A stretch of 64,000 bases of DNA, taken from Nitrosomonas sp. Its GTDB lineage: Bacteria > Pseudomonadota > Gammaproteobacteria > Burkholderiales > Nitrosomonadaceae. The notes beneath the pieces were generated by a model. The model saw only the letters and a list, made by a program, of their open reading frames with translations. It did not search any database and had not been told where the DNA came from. The translations under genes and the position numbers were made by a program. The stretch covers positions 516,549 to 580,548 of the forward strand of contig CP091135.1 in NCBI GenBank assembly GCA_021582655.1, read 5' to 3'. Numbering within the stretch: the first letter of the stretch is position 1; every line of letters starts with the position of its first letter. Shown piece by piece: positions 1 to 11,553 of the stretch.

Positions 1-1189
1 ATTCTATAATTTTAGCAACCACACCTGCGCCAACGGTTCTGCCGCCTTCCCGTATCGCAAAACGCAATCCGTCTTCCATCGCAATCGGTGCAATCAAGTT
101 AACCGTCACCGATACATTATCTCCCGGCATCACCATCTCCGTTCCCGCCGGCAATTCTATCGCTCCTGTCACATCCGTAGTCCTAAAGTAAAATTGCGGA
201 CGATACCCTGGAAAAAACGGCGTATGTCTACCACCCTCTTCCTTACTCAATACATAAATCTCCGCTGTGAACTTGGTGTGCGGCGATATACTCCCAGGTT
301 TCGCCAGCACTTGACCACGTTCGACTTCTTCACGCTTGGTACCACGCAACAATATCCCCACATTGTCACCCGCCTGGCCTTGATCCAGAAGCTTACGAAA
401 CATCTCAACACCAGTGCATACCGTCTTTAGCGTCGGCTTCAGTCCAACAATCTCAATTTCATCACCAACCTTGACAATGCCTCGTTCAACCCGGCCTGTC
501 ACCACTGTCCCACGCCCCGATATCGAAAACACGTCCTCTACCGGCATGATGAACGCTCCATCCACCGCACGTTCCGGCTGCGGAATATAGCTATCCAGCG
601 CTTCCGCCAAGCGTAATATAGATGCTTCCCCGATCTCACTTTGATCGCCTTCCAGTGCCCTCAATGCCGATCCAACAATAATCGGAGTATCATCCCCAGG
701 GAAATCATATTTCGATAGTAATTCGCGAATTTCCATTTCCACCAGCTCGATTAACTCAGCATCATCCACCATATCCGCCTTGTTCATATACACGATGATA
801 TAAGGCACTCCCACTTGACGCGCCAGCAAAATATGCTCGCGCGTTTGCGGCATCGGACCATCTGCAGCCGATACCACAAGTATCGCACCGTCCATCTGCG
901 CCGCACCAGTAATCATATTCTTGACGTAATCCGCATGCCCAGGACAATCCACGTGCGCGTAATGTCGATTCGCCGTCTCATATTCCACATGCGCTGTGTT
1001 AATGGTAATTCCACGCGCACGCTCTTCCGGTGCCGAATCAATTTGGTCGTAACTCTTCGCTTCTCCGCCAAATTTCTTTGTCAATATCGTCGTAATCGCC
1101 GCCGTCAGCGTCGTCTTACCATGATCCACGTGACCAATCGTTCCAACATTCACATGCGGCTTCGAACGCTCAAATTTACTTTTTGCCAT
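1..1189 (-). CDS. tuf: Elongation factor Tu (lacks only its stop codon)
   Basis: EF-Tu carries aminoacyl-tRNA to the ribosomal A site as a GTP complex in the cytoplasm. Translating the minus strand from the ATG at 1189 gives [20 protein letters not shown] followed by the P-loop [10 protein letters not shown]. The reading frame stays open to the last sense codon at positions 2-4 and ends in [10 protein letters not shown]. Position 1 is the T of the expected stop, so the protein is complete at 396 residues, the usual length for the family. A strong Shine-Dalgarno (AAAGGAACAGGAC) precedes the ATG. It is the last visible gene of the str operon, 30 bp after fusA. Nitrosomonads often carry two tuf copies, so this may be one of two. 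Confidence 0.97.
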   Translation of the reverse strand, partial: MAKSKFERSKPHVNVGTIGHVDHGKTTLTAAITTILTKKFGGEAKSYDQIDSAPEERARGITINTAHVEYETANRHYAHVDCPGHADYVKNMITGAAQMDGAILVVSAADGPMPQTREHILLARQVGVPYIIVYMNKADMVDDAELIELVEMEIRELLSKYDFPGDDTPIIVGSALRALEGDQSEIGEASILRLAEALDSYIPQPERAVDGAFIMPVEDVFSISGRGTVVTGRVERGIVKVGDEIEIVGLKPTLKTVCTGVEMFRKLLDQGQAGDNVGILLRGTKREEVERGQVLAKPGSISPHTKFTAEIYVLSKEEGGRHTPFFPGYRPQFYFRTTDVTGAIELPAGTEMVMPGDNVSVTVNLIAPIAMEDGLRFAIREGGRTVGAGVVAKIIE

Positions 1190-1219
1190 GTCCTGTTCCT
1201 TTTGACTCTATTTTCACTA

Positions 1220-3310
1220 TTATTTCTTATTTATGATCGAATCCGCCACATTTTTAGGAGCTTCGGCGTAATGTTTAAATTCCATTGTATACGTAGCCCT
1301 TCCCTGTGTTGCAGATCTTAATGCAGTCGAATATCCAAACATCTCTGCCAACGGAACCTCAGCTCGTACCACCTTAAACCCCGGAATATCTTCCATTCCT
1401 TGAATCATACCGCGTCGCGATGATAGATCACCGACCACATTCCCCATGAAATCTTCAGGTGTTTCCACTTCTACTGCCATCATTGGCTCCAGTAACACAG
1501 GATTCGCCTTACGCATGCCATCCTTAAATGCTATAGACGCAGCCATTTTAAAAGCATTCTCATTTGAATCTACGTCGTGATACGAACCATCAAATAACGC
1601 AACCTTAACATCTACCACTGGATAACCCGCCAATACACCGCTTGGTAACGTTTCTAACAATCCCTTTTCAACTGCAGGTATGTATTCCCTTGGCACTACA
1701 CCACCTTTAATTTCATCTGCAAACTCAAAACCCTTCCCCGCCTCGTTTGGTTCCATTCTAAGCCAGACATGACCGTACTGACCCCGACCTCCAGATTGTT
1801 TAACAAACTTTCCTTCAATCTCTACCATTTTTCTAATCGCTTCCCGATATGCTACTTGGGGCGCCCCAACATTAGCCTCTACGCCAAACTCGCGCCTCAT
1901 ACGATCCACGATAATTTCCAGATGCAATTCTCCCATTCCGGAAATAATTGTTTGTCCCGACTCTTCGTCTGTCCTGACACGAAAGGAAGGATCTTCCTGC
2001 GCCAACCTATTTAACGCGATCCCCATTTTTTCTTGATCTAATTTGGTTTTTGGCTCTACCGCAACATGTATAACCGGTTCAGGAAAATCCATTTTTTCTA
2101 AAGTGATTATTTTTTGAGGATCACACAATGTATCACCCGTAATCACTTCTTTTAACCCAACCGCTGCCGCGATATCCCCTGCACGAACTTCTTTAATTTC
2201 TTCGCGTTGATTTGCATGCATTTGCAAAATCCTACCGATTCTTTCTTTTTTTCCCTTCACAGAATTAAAAACCGTATCTCCTGACGTAACCACACCGGAA
2301 TATACTCTAAAAAATATCAACTGCCCCACATAAGGATCGGTTGCGATTTTGAACGCCAAAGCCGAAAACGGCTCGCCATCATCCGCAAGCCTTTTATTTA
2401 TCTCACCCGATTCTGCAACACCTTGTATCGCGGTCACATCCGTCGGAGAAGGCATAAAATCGATGACAGCATCCAACATGGCTTGTACGCCCTTGTTTTT
2501 AAATGCTGTACCACACATCATCGGCACTATCTCATTGTTGATGGTACGTGTGCGTAAGCCTTTTTTGATATCCGCTACCTCTAATTCACCACCCTCCAAA
2601 TACTTATTCATTAATTCTTCATTGGCTTCCGCTGCAGACTCGATCATTCGTTCTCTCCAGCTTTGCGCATCATCAACGAGATCAGCCGGAATTTCGCGCT
2701 CTTCAAACTTCATGCCACGGCTTTCCTCGTCCCAATAGATAGCTTTCATCTTAATGAGATCAATCACCCCTTCGAATTTATCTTCTGCCCCGATCGGAAG
2801 TTGAATTGGCACAGGAACGGCCTTTAATCGTGCTTTTATTTGTTCATAAACCCGCATAAAATTAGCACCGGATCTATCCATTTTATTCACAAATGCTAAA
2901 CGCGGCACCTTATATTTATTAGCCTGCCTCCAAACCGTTTCAGTTTGGGGCTGAACCCCGCCCACCGCACAAAATACTGTACAAGCTCCATCGAGCACAC
3001 GCAGGGACCGCTCGACCTCAATCGTAAAATCAACGTGCCCCGGTGTATCAATAATATTAATACGATGCTCTGGATAGTTACTCGCCATTCCTTTCCAGAA
3101 ACACGTGGTTGCCGCCGACGTGATCGTGATTCCCCTCTCTTGCTCTTGCTCCATCCAATCCATAGTGGCGGCACCATCATGCACCTCACCCAATTTATGC
3201 GACACACCGGTATAAAAGAGTATTCGCTCCGTTGTCGTAGTCTTACCGGCATCAATATGCGCCATGATACCAATATTCCTGTATCTTTCTATAGGTGTCT
3301 TTCTTGCCAC
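1220..3310 (-). CDS. fusA: Elongation factor G
   Basis: This 696-residue GTPase drives translocation and, with RRF, ribosome recycling. Near the N-terminus the P-loop [15 protein letters not shown] (about residues 17-31) is followed by DTPGHVDF (G3) and NKMDRSGA (G4). The C-terminus carries the domain IV/V signature and ends in INKK. Length and motif order are normal for a housekeeping EF-G. The start codon at 3310 is GTG (GTG GCA AGA AAG), with AAGG about eight bases upstream. It sits 47 bp after rpsG and 30 bp before tuf, in the classic rpsL-rpsG-fusA-tuf order, and is probably co-transcribed with them. Confidence 0.98.
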   Translation of the reverse strand: MARKTPIERYRNIGIMAHIDAGKTTTTERILFYTGVSHKLGEVHDGAATMDWMEQEQERGITITSAATTCFWKGMASNYPEHRINIIDTPGHVDFTIEVERSLRVLDGACTVFCAVGGVQPQTETVWRQANKYKVPRLAFVNKMDRSGANFMRVYEQIKARLKAVPVPIQLPIGAEDKFEGVIDLIKMKAIYWDEESRGMKFEEREIPADLVDDAQSWRERMIESAAEANEELMNKYLEGGELEVADIKKGLRTRTINNEIVPMMCGTAFKNKGVQAMLDAVIDFMPSPTDVTAIQGVAESGEINKRLADDGEPFSALAFKIATDPYVGQLIFFRVYSGVVTSGDTVFNSVKGKKERIGRILQMHANQREEIKEVRAGDIAAAVGLKEVITGDTLCDPQKIITLEKMDFPEPVIHVAVEPKTKLDQEKMGIALNRLAQEDPSFRVRTDEESGQTIISGMGELHLEIIVDRMRREFGVEANVGAPQVAYREAIRKMVEIEGKFVKQSGGRGQYGHVWLRMEPNEAGKGFEFADEIKGGVVPREYIPAVEKGLLETLPSGVLAGYPVVDVKVALFDGSYHDVDSNENAFKMAASIAFKDGMRKANPVLLEPMMAVEVETPEDFMGNVVGDLSSRRGMIQGMEDIPGFKVVRAEVPLAEMFGYSTALRSATQGRATYTMEFKHYAEAPKNVADSIINKK

Positions 3311-3357
3311 TGTTATTTACCTTATCAAATACTATGACTATGAGAATTACAAAACTA

Positions 3358-3828
3358 TCAAAACCTAAAATGCGAAAACGCTTTATTAGATTCCGCCATT
3401 CTATGCACCTCTTCCTTCTTCTTCACAGCACCACCTCGCCCTTCGGAAGCCTCAACCAATTCACCCGCTAGGCGCATGTCCATGGACTTTTCATTCCTTT
3501 TCCTCGCCGCATCCCTTAACCAACGCATAGCTAATGCATTTCTGCGTACCGAGCGCACTTCGACCGGCACCTGATAATTAGCCCCACCCACCCGACGACT
3601 CTTTACTTCCACAAGAGGCCTAACATTCGTTAACGCCTGCGTAAATACCTCCAACGGATCACCCCCGGTCTTTTTACCAATATGATCCAAGGCACCATAG
3701 ATAATTCTTTCCGCTACTGATTTTTTCCCACGTGTCATCAGAACATTAACAAATTTCGCCAGCTCCACATTGTGGAACTTCGGATCAGGCAATATCTCAC
3801 GCTTGGGAATTTCTCTACGTCTAGGCAT
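3358..3828 (-). CDS. rpsG: 30S ribosomal protein S7
   Basis: S7 nucleates assembly of the 30S head by binding the 3' domain of 16S rRNA and lies near the E site. The 156-residue product starts [18 protein letters not shown], has the conserved central segment [12 protein letters not shown] and ends in AFSHFRF, all typical. The ATG at 3828 follows a GAGGAAGC ribosome-binding site. It is the second gene of the str operon, 31 bp after rpsL. In E. coli S7 represses its own operon by binding the rpsL-rpsG junction; I cannot confirm an equivalent structure in the short junction here. Confidence 0.98.
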   Translation of the reverse strand: MPRRREIPKREILPDPKFHNVELAKFVNVLMTRGKKSVAERIIYGALDHIGKKTGGDPLEVFTQALTNVRPLVEVKSRRVGGANYQVPVEVRSVRRNALAMRWLRDAARKRNEKSMDMRLAGELVEASEGRGGAVKKKEEVHRMAESNKAFSHFRF

Positions 3829-3859
3829 TATGCTTCCTCATTACTCATTCTTTACTTTG

Positions 3860-4237
3860 TTAACTTGACTTAGGCTTTTTAGAGCCGTATTTTGATCTTC
3901 CTTGCTTGCGATCTTTGACACCCGCCGTATCCAAACTACCCCTAACTGTATGATACCTTACACCTGGCAAATCTTTGACACGCCCCCCCCTGATCAATAC
4001 AACCGAGTGTTCTTGCAGATTGTGTCCCTCACCGCCGATATAGCTTGTCACTTCAAACCCGTTCGTCAATCGAACCCGCGCCACCTTACGTAAGGCCGAA
4101 TTTGGTTTTTTCGGTGTCGTTGTGTATACCCTTGTGCATACACCCCGCTTTTGCGGGCAATTTTCTAGTGCCGGAACACTGCTTTTGACTCGTTTATCTG
4201 TTCTTGGCTTTCTAACCAATTGACTGATTGTCGGCAT
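3860..4237 (-). CDS. rpsL: 30S ribosomal protein S12
   Basis: S12 lies at the decoding centre and affects fidelity and streptomycin sensitivity. The 125-residue product starts [12 protein letters not shown] and contains [20 protein letters not shown] and [17 protein letters not shown]. The lysine in TPKKPNS and the one in GRVKDLPG correspond to the streptomycin-associated positions 43 and 88 of E. coli and are wild type. It is the first gene of the str operon. No rpoC lies upstream; a sigma70-type promoter precedes it by about 150 bp. Confidence 0.98.
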   Translation of the reverse strand: MPTISQLVRKPRTDKRVKSSVPALENCPQKRGVCTRVYTTTPKKPNSALRKVARVRLTNGFEVTSYIGGEGHNLQEHSVVLIRGGRVKDLPGVRYHTVRGSLDTAGVKDRKQGRSKYGSKKPKSS

Positions 4238-4385
4238 TTCTTTTTCCTAAATTTGAACCATTCTTAGCAGCTTACACATCCACTTCCATGTCGCCGATTC
4301 ATGTTCAATCGATCAACGAATACTTTAATCCGATTGCCCCTCCTGATTTTTCGAGGCTTATCGGGCGAGACGAAAAAGACTGCGG

Positions 4386-4414
4386 ATTTTATTGAGTTTA
4401 TATAACCATGTCAA
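4386..4414 (-). promoter_or_regulatory. Sigma70-type promoter of the str operon
   Basis: On the minus strand TTGACA (4414-4409) is separated by exactly 17 bp from TAAAAT (4391-4386), a near-consensus promoter pointing at rpsL. Transcription would start near 4379 and leave a leader of about 140 nt. That leader contains an inverted TTTTTCG/CGAAAAA pair (about 4336-4372) that could fold; a regulatory role is only a guess. Confidence 0.7.
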
Positions 4415-4447
4415 GATAAACATCTCTCCTGACACATTAAAGAATAA

Positions 4448-4605
4448 AGAAACACTGATTAATTCTGCTAGCAAATGAAGCTTGAAGTGCACAAGAAGCT
4501 TGAAGTGCACAAAACACGATCACAGAGACGTATCAATACAATAGTCGTGAAAGCAAGTACGCTCAACGAGATAATTCGCTCGCGCGGCCGATTAGCAGTG
4601 TTTCT
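4448..4605 (+). repeat. Dispersed intergenic repeat, copy A
   Basis: About 158 bp. The left end reads AGAAACACTGATTAATTC and the right end GATTAGCAGTGTTTCT, an imperfect terminal inverted repeat. Between them lie the family landmarks: a direct, purine-rich first third and GAGACGTATCAATA in the middle. This copy is enlarged by a perfect 18-bp tandem duplication (4477-4494 and 4495-4512). It lies between yajQ and the str promoter, in the same orientation as copy B on the other side of yajQ. No target-site duplication is evident. Confidence 0.75.
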
Positions 4606-4658
4606 ACAATGTGCAGACTCTCTATCTTATGCGTCATACTCTCTTTGAATTGATCTTA

Positions 4659-5144
4659 TCAATCCCTAAAATTCTGGTACTGAAGCGGATAATCGGTCAC
4701 GGATTTTTTTATCAACTGTATTGCTTCTTGCAATATATCTTTTTTCGCTCCAGATACTCGCACCACGTCTCCTTGGATGGTAGCCTGCACTTTCAGCTTA
4801 CTTTCCTTGACGTACTTGATTATTTTTTTCGCCAACTCTGTTTCAATACCCGTTTGAACCGTGATGATCTGCTTGACCTTATTGCCGCTTATTTTTTCCA
4901 CTATTTTCTTTTCCAAGCTACGCACATCCACATTTCGCTTGGTTAGCTTAGTGCGCAAAACATCCTGTATTTGCTCCAATTTGAACTCATCATCGGCGTA
5001 AACTGTTAACTGAAAATCAGTTTGTTCAATTCTCGCATCTGATCCTTTAAAATCAAAGCGCGCACCAACTTCTTTATTCGCCTGGTCAACCGCATTTTTC
5101 ACTTCCTGTTTATCGACTTCGGAAACAATATCAAATGTTGGCAT
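4659..5144 (-). CDS. yajQ: YajQ family nucleotide-binding protein
   Basis: A 161-residue cytoplasmic protein of the YajQ (UPF0234/DUF520) family. It begins [19 protein letters not shown] and carries the typical [11 protein letters not shown] segment, two ferredoxin-like alpha/beta halves and a C-terminus ending LQYQNFRD, full length for the family. Homologues bind nucleotides or tRNA, and in some pathogens cyclic di-GMP; the physiological role here is unknown. It is a single-gene unit bracketed by two same-orientation copies of the intergenic repeat (copies A and B). The ATG at 5144 gives the canonical N-terminus. Confidence 0.95.
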   Translation of the reverse strand: MPTFDIVSEVDKQEVKNAVDQANKEVGARFDFKGSDARIEQTDFQLTVYADDEFKLEQIQDVLRTKLTKRNVDVRSLEKKIVEKISGNKVKQIITVQTGIETELAKKIIKYVKESKLKVQATIQGDVVRVSGAKKDILQEAIQLIKKSVTDYPLQYQNFRD

Positions 5145-5177
5145 GACACATCTTCCACATAAAAATAGCTAAACCAT

Positions 5178-5319
5178 GAAAATGCTGACTAGATTCAGTG
5201 AGCGCAGTGAAGCACAAAGCACACGAAACACGACATCCGCGGCATGATCACTGCGGCAAAGCAAGCAAACGCCGCCCAACGGAGCAATCCACCCGTGTAA
5301 CCAATTAATCAGCATTCTC
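5178..5319 (+). repeat. Dispersed intergenic repeat, copy B
   Basis: About 142 bp between argG and yajQ. The left end GAAAATGCTGACTAGATTC and right end TTAATCAGCATTCTC form the terminal inverted repeat. The interior shares AGTGAAGCACAAAGCACACG and the right-hand AATCCACCCGTGTAACC block with the other copies, but the central CCTATCAATAAG block has diverged. The right end lies 10 bp from the argG stop codon. Confidence 0.75.
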
Positions 5320-5329
5320 TAAGCTCAAG

Positions 5330-6547
5330 CTAATTCTTTCTCCTCAGTTTTGCCGCAATGCGCATCCGCAGCGCATTCAGCTTGATAAAACCGGCGGCAT
5401 CGGCTTGATGGTATGCCCCCGCATCGTCTTCAAAAGTTGCAATCGTTGAATCAAATAACGAATCAGTTTTCGAGTCCCGCCCAACCACAATGACGTTACC
5501 TTTGTACAGTTTCAAACGCACCCACCCATTGACATTCTCCTGAGTCGCATCGATCAATGTTTGCAGAACCTTGCGTTCAGGTCCCCACCAATAGCCGTTA
5601 TAAATCAACTCAGCATAGCGCGGCATCAGATCATCCTTCAAATGCGCAACTTCTCGATCCAATGTAATAGATTCAATTGCGCGATGCGCGCGCAACAAAA
5701 TCGTCCCTCCTGGCGTTTCGTAGCATCCACGGGATTTCATGCCAACATAGCGATTCTCCACCAAATCCAACCGACCAATGCCGTGCTTCCCACCTAACTG
5801 ATTGAGTTTCGCCAAAACTTCGGCCGGTGACAACCGCACACCGTTCAATGCGACGGCATCGCCGCGCGCAAATTCCATTTCCAAATACTCGGATTGATCC
5901 GGTGCATCCTGTGGCGATACACTCCAACGCCACATCGACTCCTCCGGTTCCGTCGCCGGATCTTCCAGAGTCCGTCCTTCGTATGAGATATGCAGTAAAT
6001 TAGCATCCATACTATACGGCGATCCTGTCTTCTTTCGCATTTCTACCGGAATCTCATTACGTTCGGCATACTCCAGCAGTTTCTCCCGGGAATTCAAATC
6101 CCACTCGCGCCATGGAGCGATCACCAGAATATCCGGTTGCAATGCATAATATCCCAGTTCGAAACGCACCTGGTCATTTCCTTTGCCGGTCGCACCATGC
6201 GAAACAGCATCGGCCCCAGTTTCCTCGGCGATCTCGATTTGCCGCTTAGCGATTAATGGGCGCGCAATACTCGTACCCAGCAAATATTCGCCTTCATAAA
6301 TCGTATTGGCACGAAACATCGGAAAAACAAAATCGCGCACAAACTCCTCGCGCAAATCTTCAATATAGATTTCTTTTACACCAAGCTGCTTCGCCTTCGC
6401 ACGAGCTGGCTCAACTTCTTCGCCTTGCCCGATATCCGCAGTAAAAGTAACTATTTCGCATTGATAGGTGTCTTGCAACCACTTCAAAATAACGGAGGTG
6501 TCCAGCCCGCCTGAAAATGCCAACACAACCTTATTAATTTTCTTCAT
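5330..6547 (-). CDS. argG: Argininosuccinate synthase
   Basis: Condenses citrulline and aspartate with ATP to argininosuccinate, the penultimate step of arginine synthesis. The 405-residue protein has the PP-loop [19 protein letters not shown] (residues about 6-24), the second signature [13 protein letters not shown] (about 118-130) and the C-terminal RRKN tail. Length matches bacterial class I ArgG. The ATG at 6547 has a GAGAGA ribosome-binding site. It follows argF by about 30 bp in an argD-argF-argG operon. Confidence 0.97.
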   Translation of the reverse strand: MKKINKVVLAFSGGLDTSVILKWLQDTYQCEIVTFTADIGQGEEVEPARAKAKQLGVKEIYIEDLREEFVRDFVFPMFRANTIYEGEYLLGTSIARPLIAKRQIEIAEETGADAVSHGATGKGNDQVRFELGYYALQPDILVIAPWREWDLNSREKLLEYAERNEIPVEMRKKTGSPYSMDANLLHISYEGRTLEDPATEPEESMWRWSVSPQDAPDQSEYLEMEFARGDAVALNGVRLSPAEVLAKLNQLGGKHGIGRLDLVENRYVGMKSRGCYETPGGTILLRAHRAIESITLDREVAHLKDDLMPRYAELIYNGYWWGPERKVLQTLIDATQENVNGWVRLKLYKGNVIVVGRDSKTDSLFDSTIATFEDDAGAYHQADAAGFIKLNALRMRIAAKLRRKN

Positions 6548-6579
6548 TTTTATTTTTCTCTCTCAAATTCTCAGTGATA

Positions 6580-7515
6580 TCAAATCTTATATCTGTTTGT
6601 ATCCACGCGCCCCAGCAATAAATATTCCATCAATGCTTTTTGCGTATGCAATCGATTTTCCGCTTCATCCCACACCACCGATTGCGGCCCGTCAAGCACA
6701 TCCGCACTCACCTCCTCTCCTCGGTGTGCCGGCAGGCAATGCATGAACAAGGCATCCGATTTAGCTAACGCCATCATTTCCACATCGACGCAGAAGTCCG
6801 CAAAATCATTTCTTCTTTGTTCCGATTCCGCTTCGAACCCCATACTCGTCCAAACATCGGTGGTCACCAGGTCGGCGCCACTCACGGCATCATGAGGATT
6901 CTCAAAAACCTCATAGTGTACTTTATCGCTTAATCCGATTCGTTCAGGATTGATACCGTACCCCGGGGGCGTCGACACATGCATTTTGAAATCAAAAACT
7001 TGCGCTGCCTGCAGCCAGGTATTGCAAACATTATTAGCATCACCGATCCAAGCCACCACTTTCCCTTCAATATTGCCGCGGAATTCCGTGTAAGTAAAAA
7101 TATCACTCATGATTTGACAAGGATGAAATTCATCAGTCAAGCCGTTGATGACGGGCACCCGGGAATGTTCCGCAAACCGCTCGATAACATGGTGTCGATA
7201 AGTACGTATCATCACCAAATCCACCATACGGGATATCACGCGCGACGCATCCTCTACCGGTTCCCCTCTACCCAATTGAGTATCTCGCGTCGATAAATAA
7301 ATAGCCGAGCCGCCCAATTGCTGCATACCCGCTTCAAACGACAATCTGGTTCGTGTCGAATTTTTGTCAAAAATCATCGCCAGGGTTCGGTCCGCCAGCG
7401 GCCAGTATTGTTGAAATTGTTTAAACGCACCCTTAAGCCAGCGCGTCCGCTCAAACAAGTATTCGTACTCTTCCCTACAAAAATCAGTAAATTGCAAATA
7501 GTGTTTTAATTGCAT
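6580..7515 (-). CDS. argF: Ornithine carbamoyltransferase
   Basis: Transfers the carbamoyl group to ornithine, giving citrulline. Visible motifs are the carbamoyl-phosphate loop FDKNSTRTRLSFE, the DTQLGRGE segment, and the ornithine-site signature MHCLPAHRGEE near residue 255. I place the start at the ATG at 7515 (MQLKHYLQFTDF), giving 311 residues that align with the family. A TTG 33 bp upstream (7548) would add an atypical extension and begins almost at the argD stop. Middle gene of argD-argF-argG. Confidence 0.96.
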   Translation of the reverse strand: MQLKHYLQFTDFCREEYEYLFERTRWLKGAFKQFQQYWPLADRTLAMIFDKNSTRTRLSFEAGMQQLGGSAIYLSTRDTQLGRGEPVEDASRVISRMVDLVMIRTYRHHVIERFAEHSRVPVINGLTDEFHPCQIMSDIFTYTEFRGNIEGKVVAWIGDANNVCNTWLQAAQVFDFKMHVSTPPGYGINPERIGLSDKVHYEVFENPHDAVSGADLVTTDVWTSMGFEAESEQRRNDFADFCVDVEMMALAKSDALFMHCLPAHRGEEVSADVLDGPQSVVWDEAENRLHTQKALMEYLLLGRVDTNRYKI

Positions 7516-7553
7516 AATAGGATCGATAACTAATTCATACTGTCGCAAATTTA

Positions 7554-8714
7554 CTAGTTATTCAAAAACTCCTTTATCAACGAACTTGTTATCTCCACGA
7601 CCTGCTCGGCTTCATTGCGTTGCATTACAAACGCCGGCAACAAACGCACTACTCTATCCGAAGTCACATTGATCAATAATTTTCTATCCAATGCTTTTTT
7701 AACCAATTCGATACATGGCATGGATAACTCGATCCCTATGATTAAGCCTTGCCCTCTGACTTGCACAACACCGTTGATTCCCGACAACCGCTGACGGAAT
7801 TGCTCGCGCATGAACTCACCCAATGTCGCCGCATGCTGAATCAAATTCTCATCATCAATGACCTGCAATGTCTCAAGCGCCGCCGCGCAGGCCAGCGGAT
7901 TCCCCCCGAAAGTCGAAGCATGATTGCCCGGTTTAAATACCCCGGCAGCCACTCCTTTCGCCAAACAAGCACCGATGGGCACACCGCCGCCCAGTCCTTT
8001 CGCCAACGTAACAACATCCGGCGTAATCCGACTGTGCTGAAAGGCAAACCACTTACCGCTCCGTCCGATACCGGATTGAACCTCATCAAGCATCAACAAC
8101 CAACCATTCTGATCACACAACGCACGCAATTGCTGCAAATAATGCGCTTCTGGAATATTAACCCCTCCCTCGCCTTGAAACGGTTCCACCAGCACCGCAA
8201 CAATATCTTTGTTATTGGCCGCAACCTGCGTCAACGCTCCCATATTGTTATAAGGCGCACGAACAAAACCTGCCAGCAAAGGTTCAAATCCGGCTTGCAC
8301 CTTGCGATTCCCGCTGGCCGTCAAAGTCGCCATAGTGCGACCATGAAATGATCGTTCCATCACAATAATAGTCGGCAGTGAGATCCCTCGATCATGTCCG
8401 TACAATCTGGCCAGCTTAATCGCCGCTTCATTCGCTTCCGCACCGGAATTACAGAAAAACGCGTTATCCATACCAGATAATGCAATCAACCTATCGGCCA
8501 ATTGCTCCTGTTTTTCGATGCGATAAAGATTCGAGGTGTGAATCAATAAACTCGCTTGCTCACAAACCGCCTTCGCCAGTCTCGGATGACAGTGTCCGAG
8601 CCCGCATACGGCAACACCCGACAGCGCATCCAAATATCGCTCCCCGCGATCGTCCCACAGCCATACGCCGTCACCTTTGACAAAGGTGACGGGCAGCCGC
8701 GCATATGTATTCAT
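7554..8714 (-). CDS. argD: Acetylornithine aminotransferase (class III PLP enzyme)
   Basis: Converts N-acetylglutamate semialdehyde to N-acetylornithine with glutamate and PLP. It has the class III signature LLMLDEVQSGIGRSGKWFAF and the PLP-lysine segment PDVVTLAKGLGGGVPIGA. The ATG at 8714 (MNTYARLPVTFVKGDG) gives 386 residues and matches family starts; a GTG at 8729 is possible. It is the first gene of an arginine operon with argF and argG, with only a few bases before the argF region. DapC activity (succinyl-DAP) is a known side role of the family. Confidence 0.94.
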   Translation of the reverse strand: MNTYARLPVTFVKGDGVWLWDDRGERYLDALSGVAVCGLGHCHPRLAKAVCEQASLLIHTSNLYRIEKQEQLADRLIALSGMDNAFFCNSGAEANEAAIKLARLYGHDRGISLPTIIVMERSFHGRTMATLTASGNRKVQAGFEPLLAGFVRAPYNNMGALTQVAANNKDIVAVLVEPFQGEGGVNIPEAHYLQQLRALCDQNGWLLMLDEVQSGIGRSGKWFAFQHSRITPDVVTLAKGLGGGVPIGACLAKGVAAGVFKPGNHASTFGGNPLACAAALETLQVIDDENLIQHAATLGEFMREQFRQRLSGINGVVQVRGQGLIIGIELSMPCIELVKKALDRKLLINVTSDRVVRLLPAFVMQRNEAEQVVEITSSLIKEFLNN

Positions 8715-8983
8715 TACAGTAGGCACCACAAAGCACTCACTTCAAGAGAAAAATCGAATCAGCATACCAGTCGGTACACTTAGAAATTATGAAAAAGTTG
8801 TTATATTTACTTATTTAGTTAGGTTTTTCAAGCTTTTTTCTTTAATTCACCGTCACAAGGTATCACTTTAACACCGGAAAGTTATCTGAGACCCGATATC
8901 AGCATGCTAAAATGACAGGTTTTAAGAATTCATTCTGACAACGAAGATTTTTTCTTCACAACCTGCTGTTCTTAACAACAATC

Positions 8984-11542
8984 ATGAATCAGTTCGCTAA
9001 GGAAACCCTGCCGATCAATCTCGAAGAAGAAATGCGGCGCTCCTATCTCGATTATGCAATGAGCGTAATCGTCGGACGTGCGCTTCCGGACGTGCGTGAC
9101 GGCCTGAAGCCGGTACATCGGCGTGTATTGTTCGCTATGCACGAACTATCCAACGATTGGAACAAACCTTACAAAAAATCGGCACGTATCGTCGGCGATG
9201 TAATCGGTAAGTACCATCCACATGGCGATACTGCAGTCTACGATACTATTGTTCGCATGGCGCAGGATTTTTCCCTGCGTTACATGCTTGTTGACGGTCA
9301 AGGTAATTTCGGTTCCGTCGACGGCGACAATGCCGCCGCGATGCGTTATACCGAGATTCGCATGTCTCGCATCGCACACGAATTGCTGGTCGATCTCGAT
9401 AAAGAAACGGTCGATTTCGGCCCCAACTATGACGGCTCCGAGCAGGAACCGTTGATATTGCCGGCCAAGATTCCGAATCTGCTGATCAACGGCTCATCCG
9501 GCATCGCCGTCGGTATGGCAACCAATATTCCGCCGCACAACCTGGAAGAGGTCATTAGTGCCTGCCTGGCGTTACTGCACCGCCCGGAAATCGGCATCGA
9601 CGAACTGATCGAATACATACCCGCACCTGATTTTCCGACCGCTGGCATCATTTATGGCATAGAAGGCGTCAAAGACGGATACCGTACCGGACGAGGCCGC
9701 GTGGTGATGCGTGCACGCACACATTTCGAAGACATGGAAAAGGGCAGCCGTCAGTGCATCGTCATCGACGAATTACCATATCAAGTGAATAAAGCCAACC
9801 TGCTGATTCGCATCGGTGAATTGGTGCGTGAAAAAAGAATCGAAGGCATCTCCGATTTGCGTGATGAATCCGACAAATCGGGTATGCGCGTGGTGATTGA
9901 ATTGAAACGCGGCGAAGTGCCCGAAGTCATTCTGAACAACTTGTACAAAGAAACGCAAATGCAAGATACGTTCGGCATGAACATGGTAGCGCTGCTTGAC
10001 GGCCAACCGCGCTTGCTGAATTTGAAACAGATCCTCGATGCATTTCTGCGCCACCGCCGCGAAGTCGTCACTCGCCGCATCGTTTTCGAACTTAAAAAAG
10101 CGCGCGAACGCGGCCATATTTTGGAAGGCCTGGCGGTCGCACTCTCCAATGTCGATGAAATCATCGCGCTGATCAAAGCCGCGGCGACACCCGCGGATGC
10201 CAAGACCGCATTAATGGCAACAGCCTGGCATTCGGCATTGGTCAAGGAAATGCTGTCGCGTGCGCTGGAAGACACCGGTGCGCTACGCCCCGAAGGCTTG
10301 GACGCCGCATTCGGCCTGCAATCGCAAGGCTACTATTTATCTGGCGAACAAGCGCAGGCGATCTTGGATTTACGCTTGCAGCGCCTGACCGGTCTGGAGC
10401 AGGAAAAAATCGTCGACGAATATAAGGAAGTGATCGACAAGATCATCGATTATCTCGATATTCTGGCGCACCCGGAGCGCATCACCGCCATCATCGCCGA
10501 AGAACTAAGCGCCATCAAACAGCAATTCGGCGACAAGCGCCGCAGCGAAATCATCATCAGTACTCAAGACTTAAGTGTGGAGGACCTGATTACACCGGCG
10601 GATGTCGTGGTTACGTTATCGCATAGCGGCTATATCAAATCGCAATTACTCGACGATTACCGCGCACAAAAGCGCGGCGGTCGCGGCAAGCAGGCAACCG
10701 GTACCAAAGAAGACGATTTTATCGACAAATTGTTCATCGCCAATACGCATGATTACATTTTATGCTTCTCCAGCCTCGGACGCGTGTACTGGATCAAAGT
10801 CTACGATGTGCCGCAAGGCAGTCGCCAGGCACTCGGCAAGCCGATCGTCAACCTGGTGCAACTCGAGGAAGGCGAAAAAATCAACGCCATTTTGCCGGTC
10901 AAAGCTTTCGATGAAACCCGTTTCGTCTTTATGGCAACCGCTTTCGGTACAGTTAAAAAAACACCGCTGTCCGAATTCTCCCGTCCACGCAGCAGCGGCA
11001 TTATCGCCATCGCGCTCGACGACGGTGATTACCTGATCGGCGTGGAACTGACCGAAGGCAAGCACGATGTCATGTTGTTCTCGGATAATGGCAAAGCGAT
11101 GCGCTTCAGTGAAAACGACGTGCGTCCGATGGGTCGCATAGCACGCGGCGTCCGTGGCATGAAGCTCGGCCCTGGTCAGCAAGTCATATCCATGCTGGTT
11201 GCCGAAAGCGAAGAACTGGCGGTCTTGACCGCCACCGAAAACGGTTACGGCAAACGCACACCCATCGGCGAATACACCCGTCACAACCGCGGCACGCAAG
11301 GCATGATTGCGATTATCACCAGCCCACGCAACGGCAAAGTCGTCACCGCCAAGCTGGTAAGACCGGACGATGAAATCATTCTAATCACCTCGGGTGGCGT
11401 CATGATCCGTACGCGTGTCAATGAGGTACGTGAAATGGGACGCGCCACGCAAGGCGTTACGCTGATCAATCTGGATGCCGGCGAAAAACTCGCCGGACTG
11501 GAACGCGTGGTCGAAAGCGAAGACAGCGATAGCGACGATTAA
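8984..11542 (+). CDS. gyrA: DNA gyrase subunit A
   Basis: Breakage-reunion subunit of gyrase, which introduces negative supercoils with GyrB. The 852-residue protein has the catalytic Tyr122 in [10 protein letters not shown] and the quinolone region [13 protein letters not shown], with Thr83 (Ser in E. coli) and Asp87. A GyrA-box-like [12 protein letters not shown] lies near residue 565, followed by a six-bladed C-terminal domain and an acidic tail [15 protein letters not shown] -10-like hexamer at 8908 precedes it, without a clear -35. It heads the serine/aromatic gene run, 11 bp before serC, an arrangement common in betaproteobacteria. Confidence 0.98.
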   Translation: MNQFAKETLPINLEEEMRRSYLDYAMSVIVGRALPDVRDGLKPVHRRVLFAMHELSNDWNKPYKKSARIVGDVIGKYHPHGDTAVYDTIVRMAQDFSLRYMLVDGQGNFGSVDGDNAAAMRYTEIRMSRIAHELLVDLDKETVDFGPNYDGSEQEPLILPAKIPNLLINGSSGIAVGMATNIPPHNLEEVISACLALLHRPEIGIDELIEYIPAPDFPTAGIIYGIEGVKDGYRTGRGRVVMRARTHFEDMEKGSRQCIVIDELPYQVNKANLLIRIGELVREKRIEGISDLRDESDKSGMRVVIELKRGEVPEVILNNLYKETQMQDTFGMNMVALLDGQPRLLNLKQILDAFLRHRREVVTRRIVFELKKARERGHILEGLAVALSNVDEIIALIKAAATPADAKTALMATAWHSALVKEMLSRALEDTGALRPEGLDAAFGLQSQGYYLSGEQAQAILDLRLQRLTGLEQEKIVDEYKEVIDKIIDYLDILAHPERITAIIAEELSAIKQQFGDKRRSEIIISTQDLSVEDLITPADVVVTLSHSGYIKSQLLDDYRAQKRGGRGKQATGTKEDDFIDKLFIANTHDYILCFSSLGRVYWIKVYDVPQGSRQALGKPIVNLVQLEEGEKINAILPVKAFDETRFVFMATAFGTVKKTPLSEFSRPRSSGIIAIALDDGDYLIGVELTEGKHDVMLFSDNGKAMRFSENDVRPMGRIARGVRGMKLGPGQQVISMLVAESEELAVLTATENGYGKRTPIGEYTRHNRGTQGMIAIITSPRNGKVVTAKLVRPDDEIILITSGGVMIRTRVNEVREMGRATQGVTLINLDAGEKLAGLERVVESEDSDSDD

Positions 11543-11553
11543 CCGCATTCGTC

